Positions 36,244 through 43,705 of a stretch of 64,000 bases of DNA are shown piece after piece. The position numbers were made by a program, and so were the translations under genes. The stretch spans positions 1 to 64,000 of the forward strand of contig CAXBOS010000013.1 in the NCBI GenBank assembly GCA_963977415.1, in the 5' to 3' direction. Under the pieces are notes generated by a model. That model saw nothing but the letters and a program-made list of their open reading frames with translations, was not told where the DNA came from and made no database searches. Source of the DNA: Croceimicrobium sp963977415 (GTDB taxonomy: Bacteria; Bacteroidota; Bacteroidia; Flavobacteriales; Schleiferiaceae). Each line of letters opens with the position of its first letter. Position 1 is the stretch's first letter.

Positions 36244-37617
36244 ATGCGTCCGATAAAAAAAGTATACGATAATATCCTAGAAACCATTGGCCACACACCA
36301 ATGATTCGTCTCAATAAAATTGTGGAAGACTTCCCTTGCGAAGTCCTCGCCAAAGTCGAATATTTCAACCCTGGCAATTCGGTAAAAGACCGTATGGCTC
36401 TTACTATGATTGAGAATGCTGAGCGCGAAGGCCTTTTAAAACCAGGCGGAACAATTATCGAATGTACTTCCGGGAATACTGGCATGGGCCTCGCTTTAGC
36501 GGCTATTGTGAAAGGTTATAAATTGATCTGTACTTTAAGCGATAAGCAGAGTAAAGAAAAAATGGATGTCTTACGTGCCATGGGCGCCGAAATTCACGTT
36601 TGCCCCACCAGCGTGCCGCCTGAGCATCCAGAATCATACTACTCCGTAGCGGATCGTTTGCACAAAGAAATTCCGAATTCCTATTACCCCTACCAGTACG
36701 ATAACCCCGGTAATTCCCAAGCGCATTACGAAAGTACTGGTCCCGAAATTTGGGAACAAACCGAAGGGAAAATCACGCACTTTGTGGTAGGTGTAGGAAC
36801 CGGAGGAACCATCTCTGGAGTAGGAAAATACCTGAAGGAGAAGAATCCAAATATTAAAATTTGGGGAATCGATTCCTACGGATCGGTTTTTAAGAAGTAC
36901 CACGAAACAGGCGAGTTCGACGAGAAAGAAATTTACAGTTATATCACCGAAGGCATTGGCGAAGACATTCTTCCTAAAAATGTAGACTTCAAGGTGATTG
37001 ATAAGTTTGAAAAGGTTAGTGATAAAGATGGCGCTTTAGCCACGCGCGAGCTTGCGAAAAAAGAAGGCTTATTTTTAGGTTATTCTTGCGGCTCGGCCTT
37101 TCAAGGCTTACGCCAATTAAAAGACCATTTAAAGCCCGATGATGTGGTGGTAGTTCTCTTCCACGATCACGGCAGCCGTTATGTAGGTAAAGTGTATAAC
37201 GACGATTGGATGCGCGACCGCGGCTTCTTAACCACGGAAGACAGCACCGCTGGCGATTTAGTAAAAGGTCACGCGCATTTACCCTTAGTTTCTGTGCATC
37301 CACAAGAAGTTATCGCTCAGGCTATTGCCAAGATGAAAAACCACAGCATTTCCCAAATTCCGGTAATGAAAGACGGTAAAATGGTAGGTTCCTTAGACGA
37401 TAGTAAGCTTTTTCAAAGTTTAATGTCCGACCCTAGTTTAACCGAGAAATTTGTGGAGAATATTATGGAAGCCCCCTTCCCTATAGTGAAACACGATGAA
37501 GCCGTAAAAAGCGTGGCCAAGCACATTAGTAAAGATGTAAGTGCGGTAATGGTGGCTCTTCCAGCCGGTGGCATGCACATCATCACCAAACAAGATATTA
37601 TAAACGCCCTGAGCTAA
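36244..37617 (+). CDS. Cystathionine beta-synthase-like PLP enzyme
   Basis: 457 residues. The catalytic domain is fold-type II with the PLP lysine Lys48 in FNPGNSVKDRMA, the substrate loop ECTSGNTGMGLALAA and the phosphate-binding GVGTGGTISGVGKYL. A C-terminal pair of CBS (Bateman) repeats occupies about residues 335-457 (VIAQAIAKMKNHSISQIPVMKDGKMVGSLDD; FPIVKHDEAVKSVAKHISKDVSAVMV). No heme-binding N-terminal extension. The architecture fits cystathionine beta-synthase (homocysteine plus serine), though O-acetylserine sulfhydrylase activity is possible. Its stop overlaps the start of the next gene (TAATG). Confidence 0.86.
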   Translation: MRPIKKVYDNILETIGHTPMIRLNKIVEDFPCEVLAKVEYFNPGNSVKDRMALTMIENAEREGLLKPGGTIIECTSGNTGMGLALAAIVKGYKLICTLSDKQSKEKMDVLRAMGAEIHVCPTSVPPEHPESYYSVADRLHKEIPNSYYPYQYDNPGNSQAHYESTGPEIWEQTEGKITHFVVGVGTGGTISGVGKYLKEKNPNIKIWGIDSYGSVFKKYHETGEFDEKEIYSYITEGIGEDILPKNVDFKVIDKFEKVSDKDGALATRELAKKEGLFLGYSCGSAFQGLRQLKDHLKPDDVVVVLFHDHGSRYVGKVYNDDWMRDRGFLTTEDSTAGDLVKGHAHLPLVSVHPQEVIAQAIAKMKNHSISQIPVMKDGKMVGSLDDSKLFQSLMSDPSLTEKFVENIMEAPFPIVKHDEAVKSVAKHISKDVSAVMVALPAGGMHIITKQDIINALS

Positions 37618-38381
37618 TGGCGTTTTTCACCGATCAGTGTCAGCGGCAAATTGAGTTAGCCTCAAAGCCGCTGCGCATTGTATCTACTGTTCCTTCGCAA
37701 ACCGAGCTTCTGTCCGGTCTGGGCCTAGATGCGCAAGTAATTGGCATTACCGCTTATTGTGTACATCCGGCCCATTATTTAAATGAAAAAACGGTAATTG
37801 GCGGTACCAAAAATCTTCAGATTGAGAAGATTAGAAGTCTAAAGCCCGATTTAATTATTGGCAATAAGGAAGAGAACATCAAAGAACAGATTGAGGAGTT
37901 GGCGCAAGAATTCCCCGTCTGGTTAAGCGATATCAATACGGTAGACGATGCTTTAGCAATGATTGAAGCGATCGGAGAAATCTGCCATGTCGAAAGTAAA
38001 GCCCGAGAAATCGTGGATTCCATCCGCGCCAAGCGACAATTACTGGCGCATCTGCCTAAGCGAAAAGCCCTTTATTTTATTTGGAAAGACCCATATATGG
38101 TGGCTGGTCCTAATACCTTTATTTCCCACATGATGGCTGAAGCGGGTTTTGAAAATGTCGCTCCAAATTCCGAGCAGCGCTACCCCAGTTTAAGCCTCAG
38201 TGAGGTAAAGGCGCTTCACCCAGATGTAATTTTATTGAGTTCGGAGCCCTATGCCTTTAAAAGTGCGGATACTTTAGATTTTTGGGATGGCAGCCAAGAA
38301 GTTCGCATGGTAGACGGCGAGCTTTTCAGTTGGTATGGAGACCGAATGCTTAAAGCTTTTGAGCGGTTTAAGCGGTTTTAA
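37617..38381 (+). CDS. Cytosolic BtuF-like cobalamin/metal-binding protein
   Basis: 254 residues with the periplasmic-binding-protein (class III, BtuF/TroA-like helical backbone) layout: IVSTVPSQTELLSGLGLDAQVIGITAYCVHP, LKPDLIIGNKEENIKEQIEEL, and VKALHPDVILLSSEPYAFK. There is no signal peptide or lipobox, so unlike transport BtuF it should stay in the cytosol. It overlaps the upstream CBS-like gene by one base and is translationally coupled. No permease or ATPase genes adjoin it. A cobalamin or corrinoid role is only an inference from the family. Confidence 0.75.
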   Translation: MAFFTDQCQRQIELASKPLRIVSTVPSQTELLSGLGLDAQVIGITAYCVHPAHYLNEKTVIGGTKNLQIEKIRSLKPDLIIGNKEENIKEQIEELAQEFPVWLSDINTVDDALAMIEAIGEICHVESKAREIVDSIRAKRQLLAHLPKRKALYFIWKDPYMVAGPNTFISHMMAEAGFENVAPNSEQRYPSLSLSEVKALHPDVILLSSEPYAFKSADTLDFWDGSQEVRMVDGELFSWYGDRMLKAFERFKRF

Positions 38382-38394
38382 TTTCCACAGTTCA

Positions 38395-39012
38395 TCATTC
38401 CTTTAGCCTCTTTTTCCGATCTCTTATTTCTTCTATTTTTAAGATCACGCCACTAATGGGAGAAACCTTAACTACTGGACTGCCAGGTTCTAGATAAAAA
38501 ATATAGGAACTATTCTTGCCGATAATTTCTACAGTAGCTTCCTCCTCGTTAAGGAAATATAATTTATCGTTGAATACGACCTCATTGTTCGTTATACGTT
38601 TCTTCAGCTTATTCCCGTTGCCCAAGCCGGTGCCTACATAAAAGCCGACTAAAAACAAAGCAATCATAAAGAGAGCGAGGTAAAAAAAGGAGGAACGCAT
38701 TTCCTCCGTGTTTAAACCCTCTTTCATTTTAAAACTCTTCTTAAACCAGCGCTTTTCGCGCTGATTCACAAGAATTTTGGGCAAACCAAAAAGGGCGAAT
38801 ATTAATACCAGAAATACCACGAAACCTGCTGAGCTGGAAGTCATTTTAGCAATAGGACTAATCAGGATATCCAAAACATCGGAGTAGTTTAAGATATTAA
38901 TATCCAGATGGTTGTAATAGAGGCTTTCGTTTAAAATACCCATAAGGATAAGGTAGATATATCCTAAAGTCACCACCCCTTGAATTTCTTGAAAGGAACT
39001 AAGCTTTTTCAT
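38395..39012 (-). CDS. Unrecognised membrane protein
   Basis: 205 residues. I do not recognise the family. It has three probable membrane segments: ~15-30, ~61-80 and ~108-130 (FFYLALFMIALFLVGFYVGTG), then a C-terminal soluble domain of about 75 residues (VVFNDKLYFLNEEEATVEIIGKNSSYIFYLEPGSPVVKVSPISGVILKIEEI) that looks beta-rich. It is convergent with the BtuF-like gene (13-bp gap). Start ATG at 39012; no nearby promoter box is obvious. Confidence 0.65.
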   Translation of the reverse strand: MKKLSSFQEIQGVVTLGYIYLILMGILNESLYYNHLDINILNYSDVLDILISPIAKMTSSSAGFVVFLVLIFALFGLPKILVNQREKRWFKKSFKMKEGLNTEEMRSSFFYLALFMIALFLVGFYVGTGLGNGNKLKKRITNNEVVFNDKLYFLNEEEATVEIIGKNSSYIFYLEPGSPVVKVSPISGVILKIEEIRDRKKRLKE

Positions 39013-39120
39013 GCCAGCAATTTAAGCATCAAATGCTTTGCTTGTAAAGTGGGGTATTTTTGAAACACGTAGGAATGTAGAGTTAGCGGATGGGCATGAT
39101 CTAGGAGCGGTTTTAATGCT

Positions 39121-39144
39121 GGTTCGCGTTAATTAACACGAACC
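39121..39144. repeat. 24-bp near-perfect palindrome
   Basis: Arms GGTTCG/CGAACC outside and GTTAATTAAC in the centre, with one mismatched pair (C/A). It could be an operator or the stem of an RNA; it is not followed by a T run. Confidence 0.6.
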
Positions 39145-39179
39145 GATATAAAATCTCATAGCGGCAGCGATCTTAAAAA

Positions 39180-39340
39180 ATCATGTCACCCCTAAAAGGG
39201 TTGGTTTTCTTTATTGGCCCTTTTCTATAATCATGGCATCCCTGCGGGATTCATAGTAATGAGGAAAATTAGAAGCTTTTCAGAATTTGTTAAGCCCCGC
39301 TGCAAAAGACTAGCAGGACGACATCTCGATAGAAACCCGA
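39180..39340. repeat. Cluster of hairpin-plus-core intergenic repeat units
   Basis: Three units, each a short hairpin (ACCCCT/AAGGGT; ATCCCTGCGGGAT; a GC-rich stretch) next to a core resembling GACATnnnnATAGAAA. The third contains CGACATCTCGATAG (39319-39332), whose exact reverse complement is at 41650-41663. Confidence 0.5.
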
Positions 39341-39636
39341 CGAGATTCATTATGATGTGCAACTGCTTATTTTTAATTAACTCAAAAAAAACTTCACGTC
39401 ATACCCACTCTATTCTCGTTATTCTTGATTTCATTAGGACTGCCAACAGTCATTATTTTCTAATTTAAGGTTGTTGACTAATTTGTGATAAATATTTGAA
39501 TAATTAAAGACGTACTATCAAAAATTAGGGGATCAAGTAAGTAATTTATGAAAATCGAGTGGCAATGTGAAAAATAAAAAGGGGGTAATCTTTAAAAAAA
39601 CGGAATTACTCTACAGTAGCTTTGTGGCGCAAAATG

Positions 39637-41070
39637 CTATTTTGTGACTTTATCCGATCCAATAATATGATCAATCATTCCCTTAAAAATAAAGCCGTGA
39701 AAGGGCAGTACCGCGTACCAATACAACCTACCGGCTAAACCCAAGGGACGAAAAGTGGCGGTTTGTATTAGCTCATCTTTTTCCATCCTAAATTCTAGCC
39801 AAGCTTCTCCGGGCAGTTTCATTTCTGCAAATAGAAGCAAGCGCCCTTCTTCTTTACTAGCATATAATACCCGCCAAAAATCAATTGCATCGCCAACATT
39901 AATACTATGAGGACTAGTGCGCCCTCTTCGCAGACCTACCCCGCCAAAAATCTTATCGATAAAACCTCTTACTTGCCAAAGCCAAGTTCCATAATACCAG
40001 CCATTGTTTCCTCCTATCCTCCAGATACGATCAATACTCGCTTCACGGTTCTTAATTTTACGTTTTTGAGTATCCTTAAAGCAACCAAAAGTGGGTACTC
40101 TTGTAAAATCAGAGATATTAAAGTTTAAACCACTACTCGAGTAGGCATCCTTCCAGCTAGACAAAATTTCGTTGTTCTCTATCTTGCTGAAAGCTCTTTT
40201 TAAAGCTTCTTGATAGCTTAAGGGCTCTACCTCTAATAAGTCGTTGATGCGTCTATCGCGGCATACTACCTCTATTTTCATACTGTTTACTAAGGAAGTC
40301 GCCAATTGATAAGAAGTAGAGGTTACGAAGTATAACCAGTACGAAGACAAACGAGGCGTCATTACAGGAATGGTAATAATGGTTCGCTTTAAATTACGCT
40401 CTTTCCCAAATTGCAGAAGCATGTTTTTATAGGTCAATATATCGGGCCCGCCAATATCAAAATCTTGATTAAAGGTTTTGGGGTTAAATATGGAACGCGA
40501 CAGAAAAGAGATCACATCTGAAATACCAATCGGTTGACATTTTGTATTCAACCATTTGGGCGTTACCATAATAGGAAGCTTTTCCACTATATCTCTAATA
40601 ATTTCGAAGGAGGCACTGCCTGATCCAATGATTATTCCCGCTCGTAAAGCCGTGAAATTATAAGCGCCCTTTCCTAACTGAACTTCCACATTTTTACGGG
40701 AAGCCAAATGATTAGATAGTTTTGTTTCATTAACTATACCGCCCAAATAAACGACGTGCTGAACCTTGGTTTTACTAATCGCTTCTCTAAAATTAATGGC
40801 CGATTTCTCCTCTAGAGCTTTATAATCACCCGAAGCAGACATCGAGTGTACTAAATAGAAAGCGCCATCAATATCCTGGGGAATATTGCCTAGGGTTTTT
40901 TCGTCCAATAAGTCTAAGGTAATTACCGATAAATTCTCTTTAAGCGATTCAGGGGGATTAAACCTTTTTATATCCCGCACGCAGCATACTACTTCGTGCC
41001 CAGCTTCAATTAATGTGGGTAATAGTCTTTTACCGATGTAGCCGGTAGAGCCGGTTAGTAATATTTTCAT
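39637..41070 (-). CDS. NAD(P)-binding epimerase-like protein with DUF2867
   Basis: 477 residues. The N-terminal ~300 residues form an atypical short-chain dehydrogenase (Rossmann GSTGYIGKRLLPTL at residues 7-20; FYLVHSM and VVYLGGI strands). The C-terminal ~150 residues match the DUF2867 domain (DRIWRIGGNNGWYYGTWLWQVRGFIDKIFGG to GLAGRLYWYAVLPFHGFIFKGM). This fusion is common in bacteria and annotated as SDR family oxidoreductase; the reaction is not known. It is monocistronic, flanked on both sides by repeat-rich gene-free DNA. Confidence 0.85.
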   Translation of the reverse strand: MKILLTGSTGYIGKRLLPTLIEAGHEVVCCVRDIKRFNPPESLKENLSVITLDLLDEKTLGNIPQDIDGAFYLVHSMSASGDYKALEEKSAINFREAISKTKVQHVVYLGGIVNETKLSNHLASRKNVEVQLGKGAYNFTALRAGIIIGSGSASFEIIRDIVEKLPIMVTPKWLNTKCQPIGISDVISFLSRSIFNPKTFNQDFDIGGPDILTYKNMLLQFGKERNLKRTIITIPVMTPRLSSYWLYFVTSTSYQLATSLVNSMKIEVVCRDRRINDLLEVEPLSYQEALKRAFSKIENNEILSSWKDAYSSSGLNFNISDFTRVPTFGCFKDTQKRKIKNREASIDRIWRIGGNNGWYYGTWLWQVRGFIDKIFGGVGLRRGRTSPHSINVGDAIDFWRVLYASKEEGRLLLFAEMKLPGEAWLEFRMEKDELIQTATFRPLGLAGRLYWYAVLPFHGFIFKGMIDHIIGSDKVTK

Positions 41071-41201
41071 TGATTTAATTCCTGATTGGGTCTAAGAGAC
41101 CTATGAAGTCAACAAGAGATGAACGACTTAGTTCTGATGTGCAAAACCGACCAGGCGTCGTTGGGGTGAATTTAGTCATTTATGGATATTAATGACTAAA
41201 T

Positions 41202-41464
41202 AACGTGAATTCGACCTAAAATCAGGCCTCAGACCCCTTATAAATAGTGGAATTCAAGCATATGCAGTGAAGCAATAGCGGGCTATTGCGAGAAGCAGAG
41301 GCGCGGAAGGCCGCTTTTAAGAAGGGGACTAAGAGATTTTTCCAATAAAAGTGAAAATACTTCATCTAGTTCATTTGCTGTAGCCCGCTACAGCTGCACA
41401 ATCTAGACTTGTCTTTTCTTTTTATTGAAAATCTGAAGCTATGATTTATAGTCGAACTCACGTT
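41202..41464. repeat. Imperfect inverted repeat
   Basis: The 14-bp arms AACGTGAATTCGAC (41202-41215) and GTCGAACTCACGTT (41451-41464) match with one difference. Inside, weaker mirrored segments (GATTTTTCCAATAAAAG near 41340; its approximate complement near 41415-41435) and TAGCGGGCTA-type palindromes continue the symmetry. No transposase is between them, so a decayed non-autonomous element is one option. Confidence 0.45.
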
Positions 41465-41609
41465 AAATAGTTTTACCTTTTCGGGATTCGCAAAACACAG
41501 ATGAACGCAGATTTGACCGATTGTTGCGGAAACAGCAGCTCTATGGAGGTCCTTTGCTGTTAATCTTCAGAAATCACCAATGAATCAATAGAACGATATG
41601 AATCGAGTT

Positions 41610-41680
41610 GTCGCACCGCTGGTGCTTGGGGTTTCTTTTTACTTTTTTACTATCGAGATGTCGGCCCGATAGGGCTTTTA
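41610..41680. repeat. Second copy of the hairpin-plus-core repeat
   Basis: Contains GCACCGCTGGTGC and GCCCGATAGGGC hairpins beside CTATCGAGATGTCG (41650-41663), the exact reverse complement of the core at 39319-39332. Confidence 0.5.
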
Positions 41681-41741
41681 TATTGAGGCTAATCAAATTG
41701 ATGTGGTATTTTTAAACATATAGTGTCCTGTTCCGAGAATC

Positions 41742-41810
41742 CGCAGCTGCCGCAGCTTATGGTTGGTTGTGCATGATCAAGGCTACCGCGAATTCGCAGC
41801 TGCCGCAGCT
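41742..41810 (+). repeat. 16-bp direct repeat pair
   Basis: CGCAGCTGCCGCAGCT occurs at 41742-41757 and 41795-41810, 53 bp apart. Each copy is itself nearly palindromic. Confidence 0.7.
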
Positions 41811-41828
41811 CATTTAATTGCATGCCGC

Positions 41829-41950
41829 TACCATTGAATTACTGCCGAATTACCATTGAATTACAAAAACGATTACCTCCATTAATTGCACAAAACATTC
41901 TCAAATCTCAAAGCAACGCGGTCTCGCATCTCAAAGCGCTAGCGGTCTCA
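41829..41950 (+). repeat. Further short direct repeats before pyrD
   Basis: TACCATTGAATTAC occurs at 41829 and again at 41851, and ATCTCAAAGC...CGGTCTC occurs twice between about 41905 and 41950. They lie just past the pyrD stop codon. Confidence 0.6.
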
Positions 41951-41972
41951 AAAAAGCACAGCGTACCGTTTA

Positions 41973-42992
41973 CTAAGCCAATAGCTTCTTCACCATTCCT
42001 GGGCCTTCGTATATGAAACCCGTATAAACCTGCACCAACGAGGCGCCGGCAGCGAGTTTTTCACGGTAATCGGCAGCGGTGCTAATTCCCCCCACGGCAA
42101 TAATAGGAATACGACCTTGCGATTTCGTGCTTAGGTATTTTATCACTTCGGTAGAACGGGCTCTTACCGGCTTACCACTTAATCCGCCCATGCCTATTGC
42201 TTCAACGGTGGCGGCATCAGTTTTTAAACCTTCGCGTGAAATAGTAGTATTGGTAGCGATAAGACCGTCTATTTTAGTTTCTTCCACAATTTCAATAATG
42301 TCATCTAACTGGCTATCCGTTAAATCGGGAGCGATTTTTAACAAGATGGGACGTGGCTTCGGGAAGTTGGCATTGTCTTTCTTTAAAGCGGAAAGCAAGG
42401 CCTTTAGGGGCTCTTTCTCCTGCAATTCCCTCAAATTGGGGGTATTGGGTGAAGATACATTTACCACAAAATAATCGACATGCGGGTGCAGCGCTTGTAA
42501 GCAGATTCGATAATCATCTAAGGCATTTTCATTGGGCGTAACTTTATTTTTTCCAATATTTCCGCCAATAATTACACGATGGTTTTTACGCTTGCGCAGA
42601 CGCGTAACAAGGGCTTCAACGCCTTCATTATTAAAACCCATCCTGTTAATTAGGGCGCCATCTGCCGGAAGGCGAAAAAGACGAGGCTTCGGATTACCCG
42701 CCTGATCCTTAGGGGTTACCGTGCCCACTTCGATAAAACCAAATCCGTAATTCGCTAATTCCTCGAAAAGCTTGCCATCCTTATCAAAACCCGCCGCTAA
42801 ACCAATGCGATTGGGAAATTTCAAGCCAAAAAGCTCTACCTCTTCACTAGTCTTGGTTGGCATAAATAACATGCGATTTACCGCCGCAACGCCAGGAATT
42901 TTATGAATATTCTTAATTAAGGAGAAGGTAAAATGATGTGCCTTTTCGGGCGAAAGCCTAAAGAAAAGTGGACGAAGGAGGCTTTTGTACAT
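41973..42992 (-). CDS. pyrD: Quinone-dependent dihydroorotate dehydrogenase
   Basis: 339 residues from ATG 42992. A TTG six codons further upstream sits inside the promoter box and is rejected. The N-terminal helical extension (MYKSLLRPLFFRLSPEKAHHFTFSLIKNI) marks class 2, membrane-associated enzymes. FMN and substrate motifs follow: GLAAGFDKDG, FIEVGTVTPKDQAGNPKPRLFRL, INRMGFNNEG, FVVNVSSPNTPNLRELQ with the catalytic Ser, LLKIAPDLTDSQ, ATNTTISREGL, GGLSGKPVRARSTEVI and VGGISTAADYREKLAAGASLVQVYTGFIYEGPG. It oxidises dihydroorotate to orotate with quinone in pyrimidine synthesis. Confidence 0.94.
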   Translation of the reverse strand: MYKSLLRPLFFRLSPEKAHHFTFSLIKNIHKIPGVAAVNRMLFMPTKTSEEVELFGLKFPNRIGLAAGFDKDGKLFEELANYGFGFIEVGTVTPKDQAGNPKPRLFRLPADGALINRMGFNNEGVEALVTRLRKRKNHRVIIGGNIGKNKVTPNENALDDYRICLQALHPHVDYFVVNVSSPNTPNLRELQEKEPLKALLSALKKDNANFPKPRPILLKIAPDLTDSQLDDIIEIVEETKIDGLIATNTTISREGLKTDAATVEAIGMGGLSGKPVRARSTEVIKYLSTKSQGRIPIIAVGGISTAADYREKLAAGASLVQVYTGFIYEGPGMVKKLLA

Positions 42993-43007
42993 ACGTAGAA
43001 TTTCGCG

Positions 43008-43015
43008 CAAAGGTA
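43008..43015 (-). promoter_or_regulatory. -7 box TACCTTTG of pyrD
   Basis: Perfect minus-strand TAnnTTTG match 15 nt before the ATG. It decides the start: the upstream TTG candidate is part of the box. Confidence 0.55.
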
Positions 43016-43045
43016 GGACAAAGCGTATTTACCCTAAAGTAAATT

Positions 43046-43701
43046 TCAGCTAAATCTGTGACGACGATAAAGTACCGTGCTAACGAGAATAAGTAGAATG
43101 ACCATCGCAAGAATATAAAAAAATTGCACAGGGAAACCCCTTTCCAAAACGGGAAGCGCGAAGCTTGAACTACTGCTATTGGTTTGAAATTTAAGAAGCT
43201 CTTGGTCCCCAAATTTCAATTGATGGAAATTAACCGCCTGCGGATAAATATTGTGCAGAATTTTATTGTTGAAGCGGTATTGCTCCTGCTTCTTTAGGAT
43301 AAATATCCATTGATAACGAGACTGATGTGCATGCCCATCTTGCGGAAGCACGCCCAAATTGCGGGCTTTTATAATGCTCCTTTCCGTGCTCAAATAAAGG
43401 GAAGAATGCAAGTTGCGATAGACGGCAAGTTGCCAATGTTTTATAGTTTCCGCGTCCTATAAATTAGAATTACTAGCCACAGAAAAACTAAATCAAATAA
43501 GGCTATTAGCGAAAAAATAAACGGGTGGTGTATGTGATTAATCAAAAAATAAAGGAAAAAGTCAAGCCCTACTTTGGGGCTAAGACTATTCAAATTATGA
43601 TAAACCGCACTTTGATAAGTAAGCTCTAAAGAATTGATCATCAATGCGTTTAAAAGTCCAAAAGCAAAAATTATCAATATCCACTTAAATGTCACCTTCA
43701 A
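43046..43701 (-). pseudogene. Membrane protein gene split by a probable single-base deletion
   Basis: Two adjacent frames: the first (43701 to 43441, 86 codons) has two membrane segments and ends YRTRKL; the second is open from about 43456 to 43046 and carries a soluble middle and a C-terminal membrane segment (VQFFYILAMVILLILVSTVLYRR). Neither has an ATG (the first starts TTG or GTG). Adding one A to the AAA run at 43448-43450 joins them as YRTRKTIKHWQLAVYRN, giving one protein of about 218 residues. I do not recognise the family. It follows the helicase by 4 bp. A sequencing error, a genuine pseudogene, or two overlapping coupled genes are all possible. Confidence 0.45.
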
Positions 43702-43705
43702 AAAA

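Larger units (their letters stand above)
39013..39636. other. Gene-free stretch with hairpin repeats
   Basis: 624 bp with no convincing gene. It contains a 24-bp imperfect palindrome (39121-39144), and a cluster of short hairpins with linked motifs at about 39180-39340 that recur near 41.6 kb. The longest frame in it (84 codons on the plus strand) runs through these repeats and does not look coding. Confidence 0.6.
41071..41972. other. Repeat-rich 0.9-kb gene-free stretch
   Basis: No gene is supported. It contains an imperfect inverted repeat (41202-41215 with 41451-41464), palindromes built on TAGCGGGCTA near 41270 and 41390, a widespread-looking ACAGATGAACGCAGATT motif near 41500, hairpin-plus-core repeats at 41610-41680, and three pairs of direct repeats between 41742 and 41950. 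A 64-codon plus-strand frame at 41822-42016 runs over these direct repeats into pyrD and is not coding. Confidence 0.65.

Noticed and set aside
39214..39468. 84-codon plus-strand frame in gene-free DNA
   Set aside because: It runs through the hairpin repeat units, has no promoter box, and shows no protein-like composition.
41822..42016. 64-codon plus-strand frame before pyrD
   Set aside because: It is made of direct repeats and overlaps the end of pyrD on the other strand.
43008..43010. TTG start for pyrD (and TTG at 21678 for NDH-2, 45168 for the sulfotransferase)
   Set aside because: Each TTG is part of a TAnnTTTG-like promoter box and an ATG with a normal family N-terminus follows.
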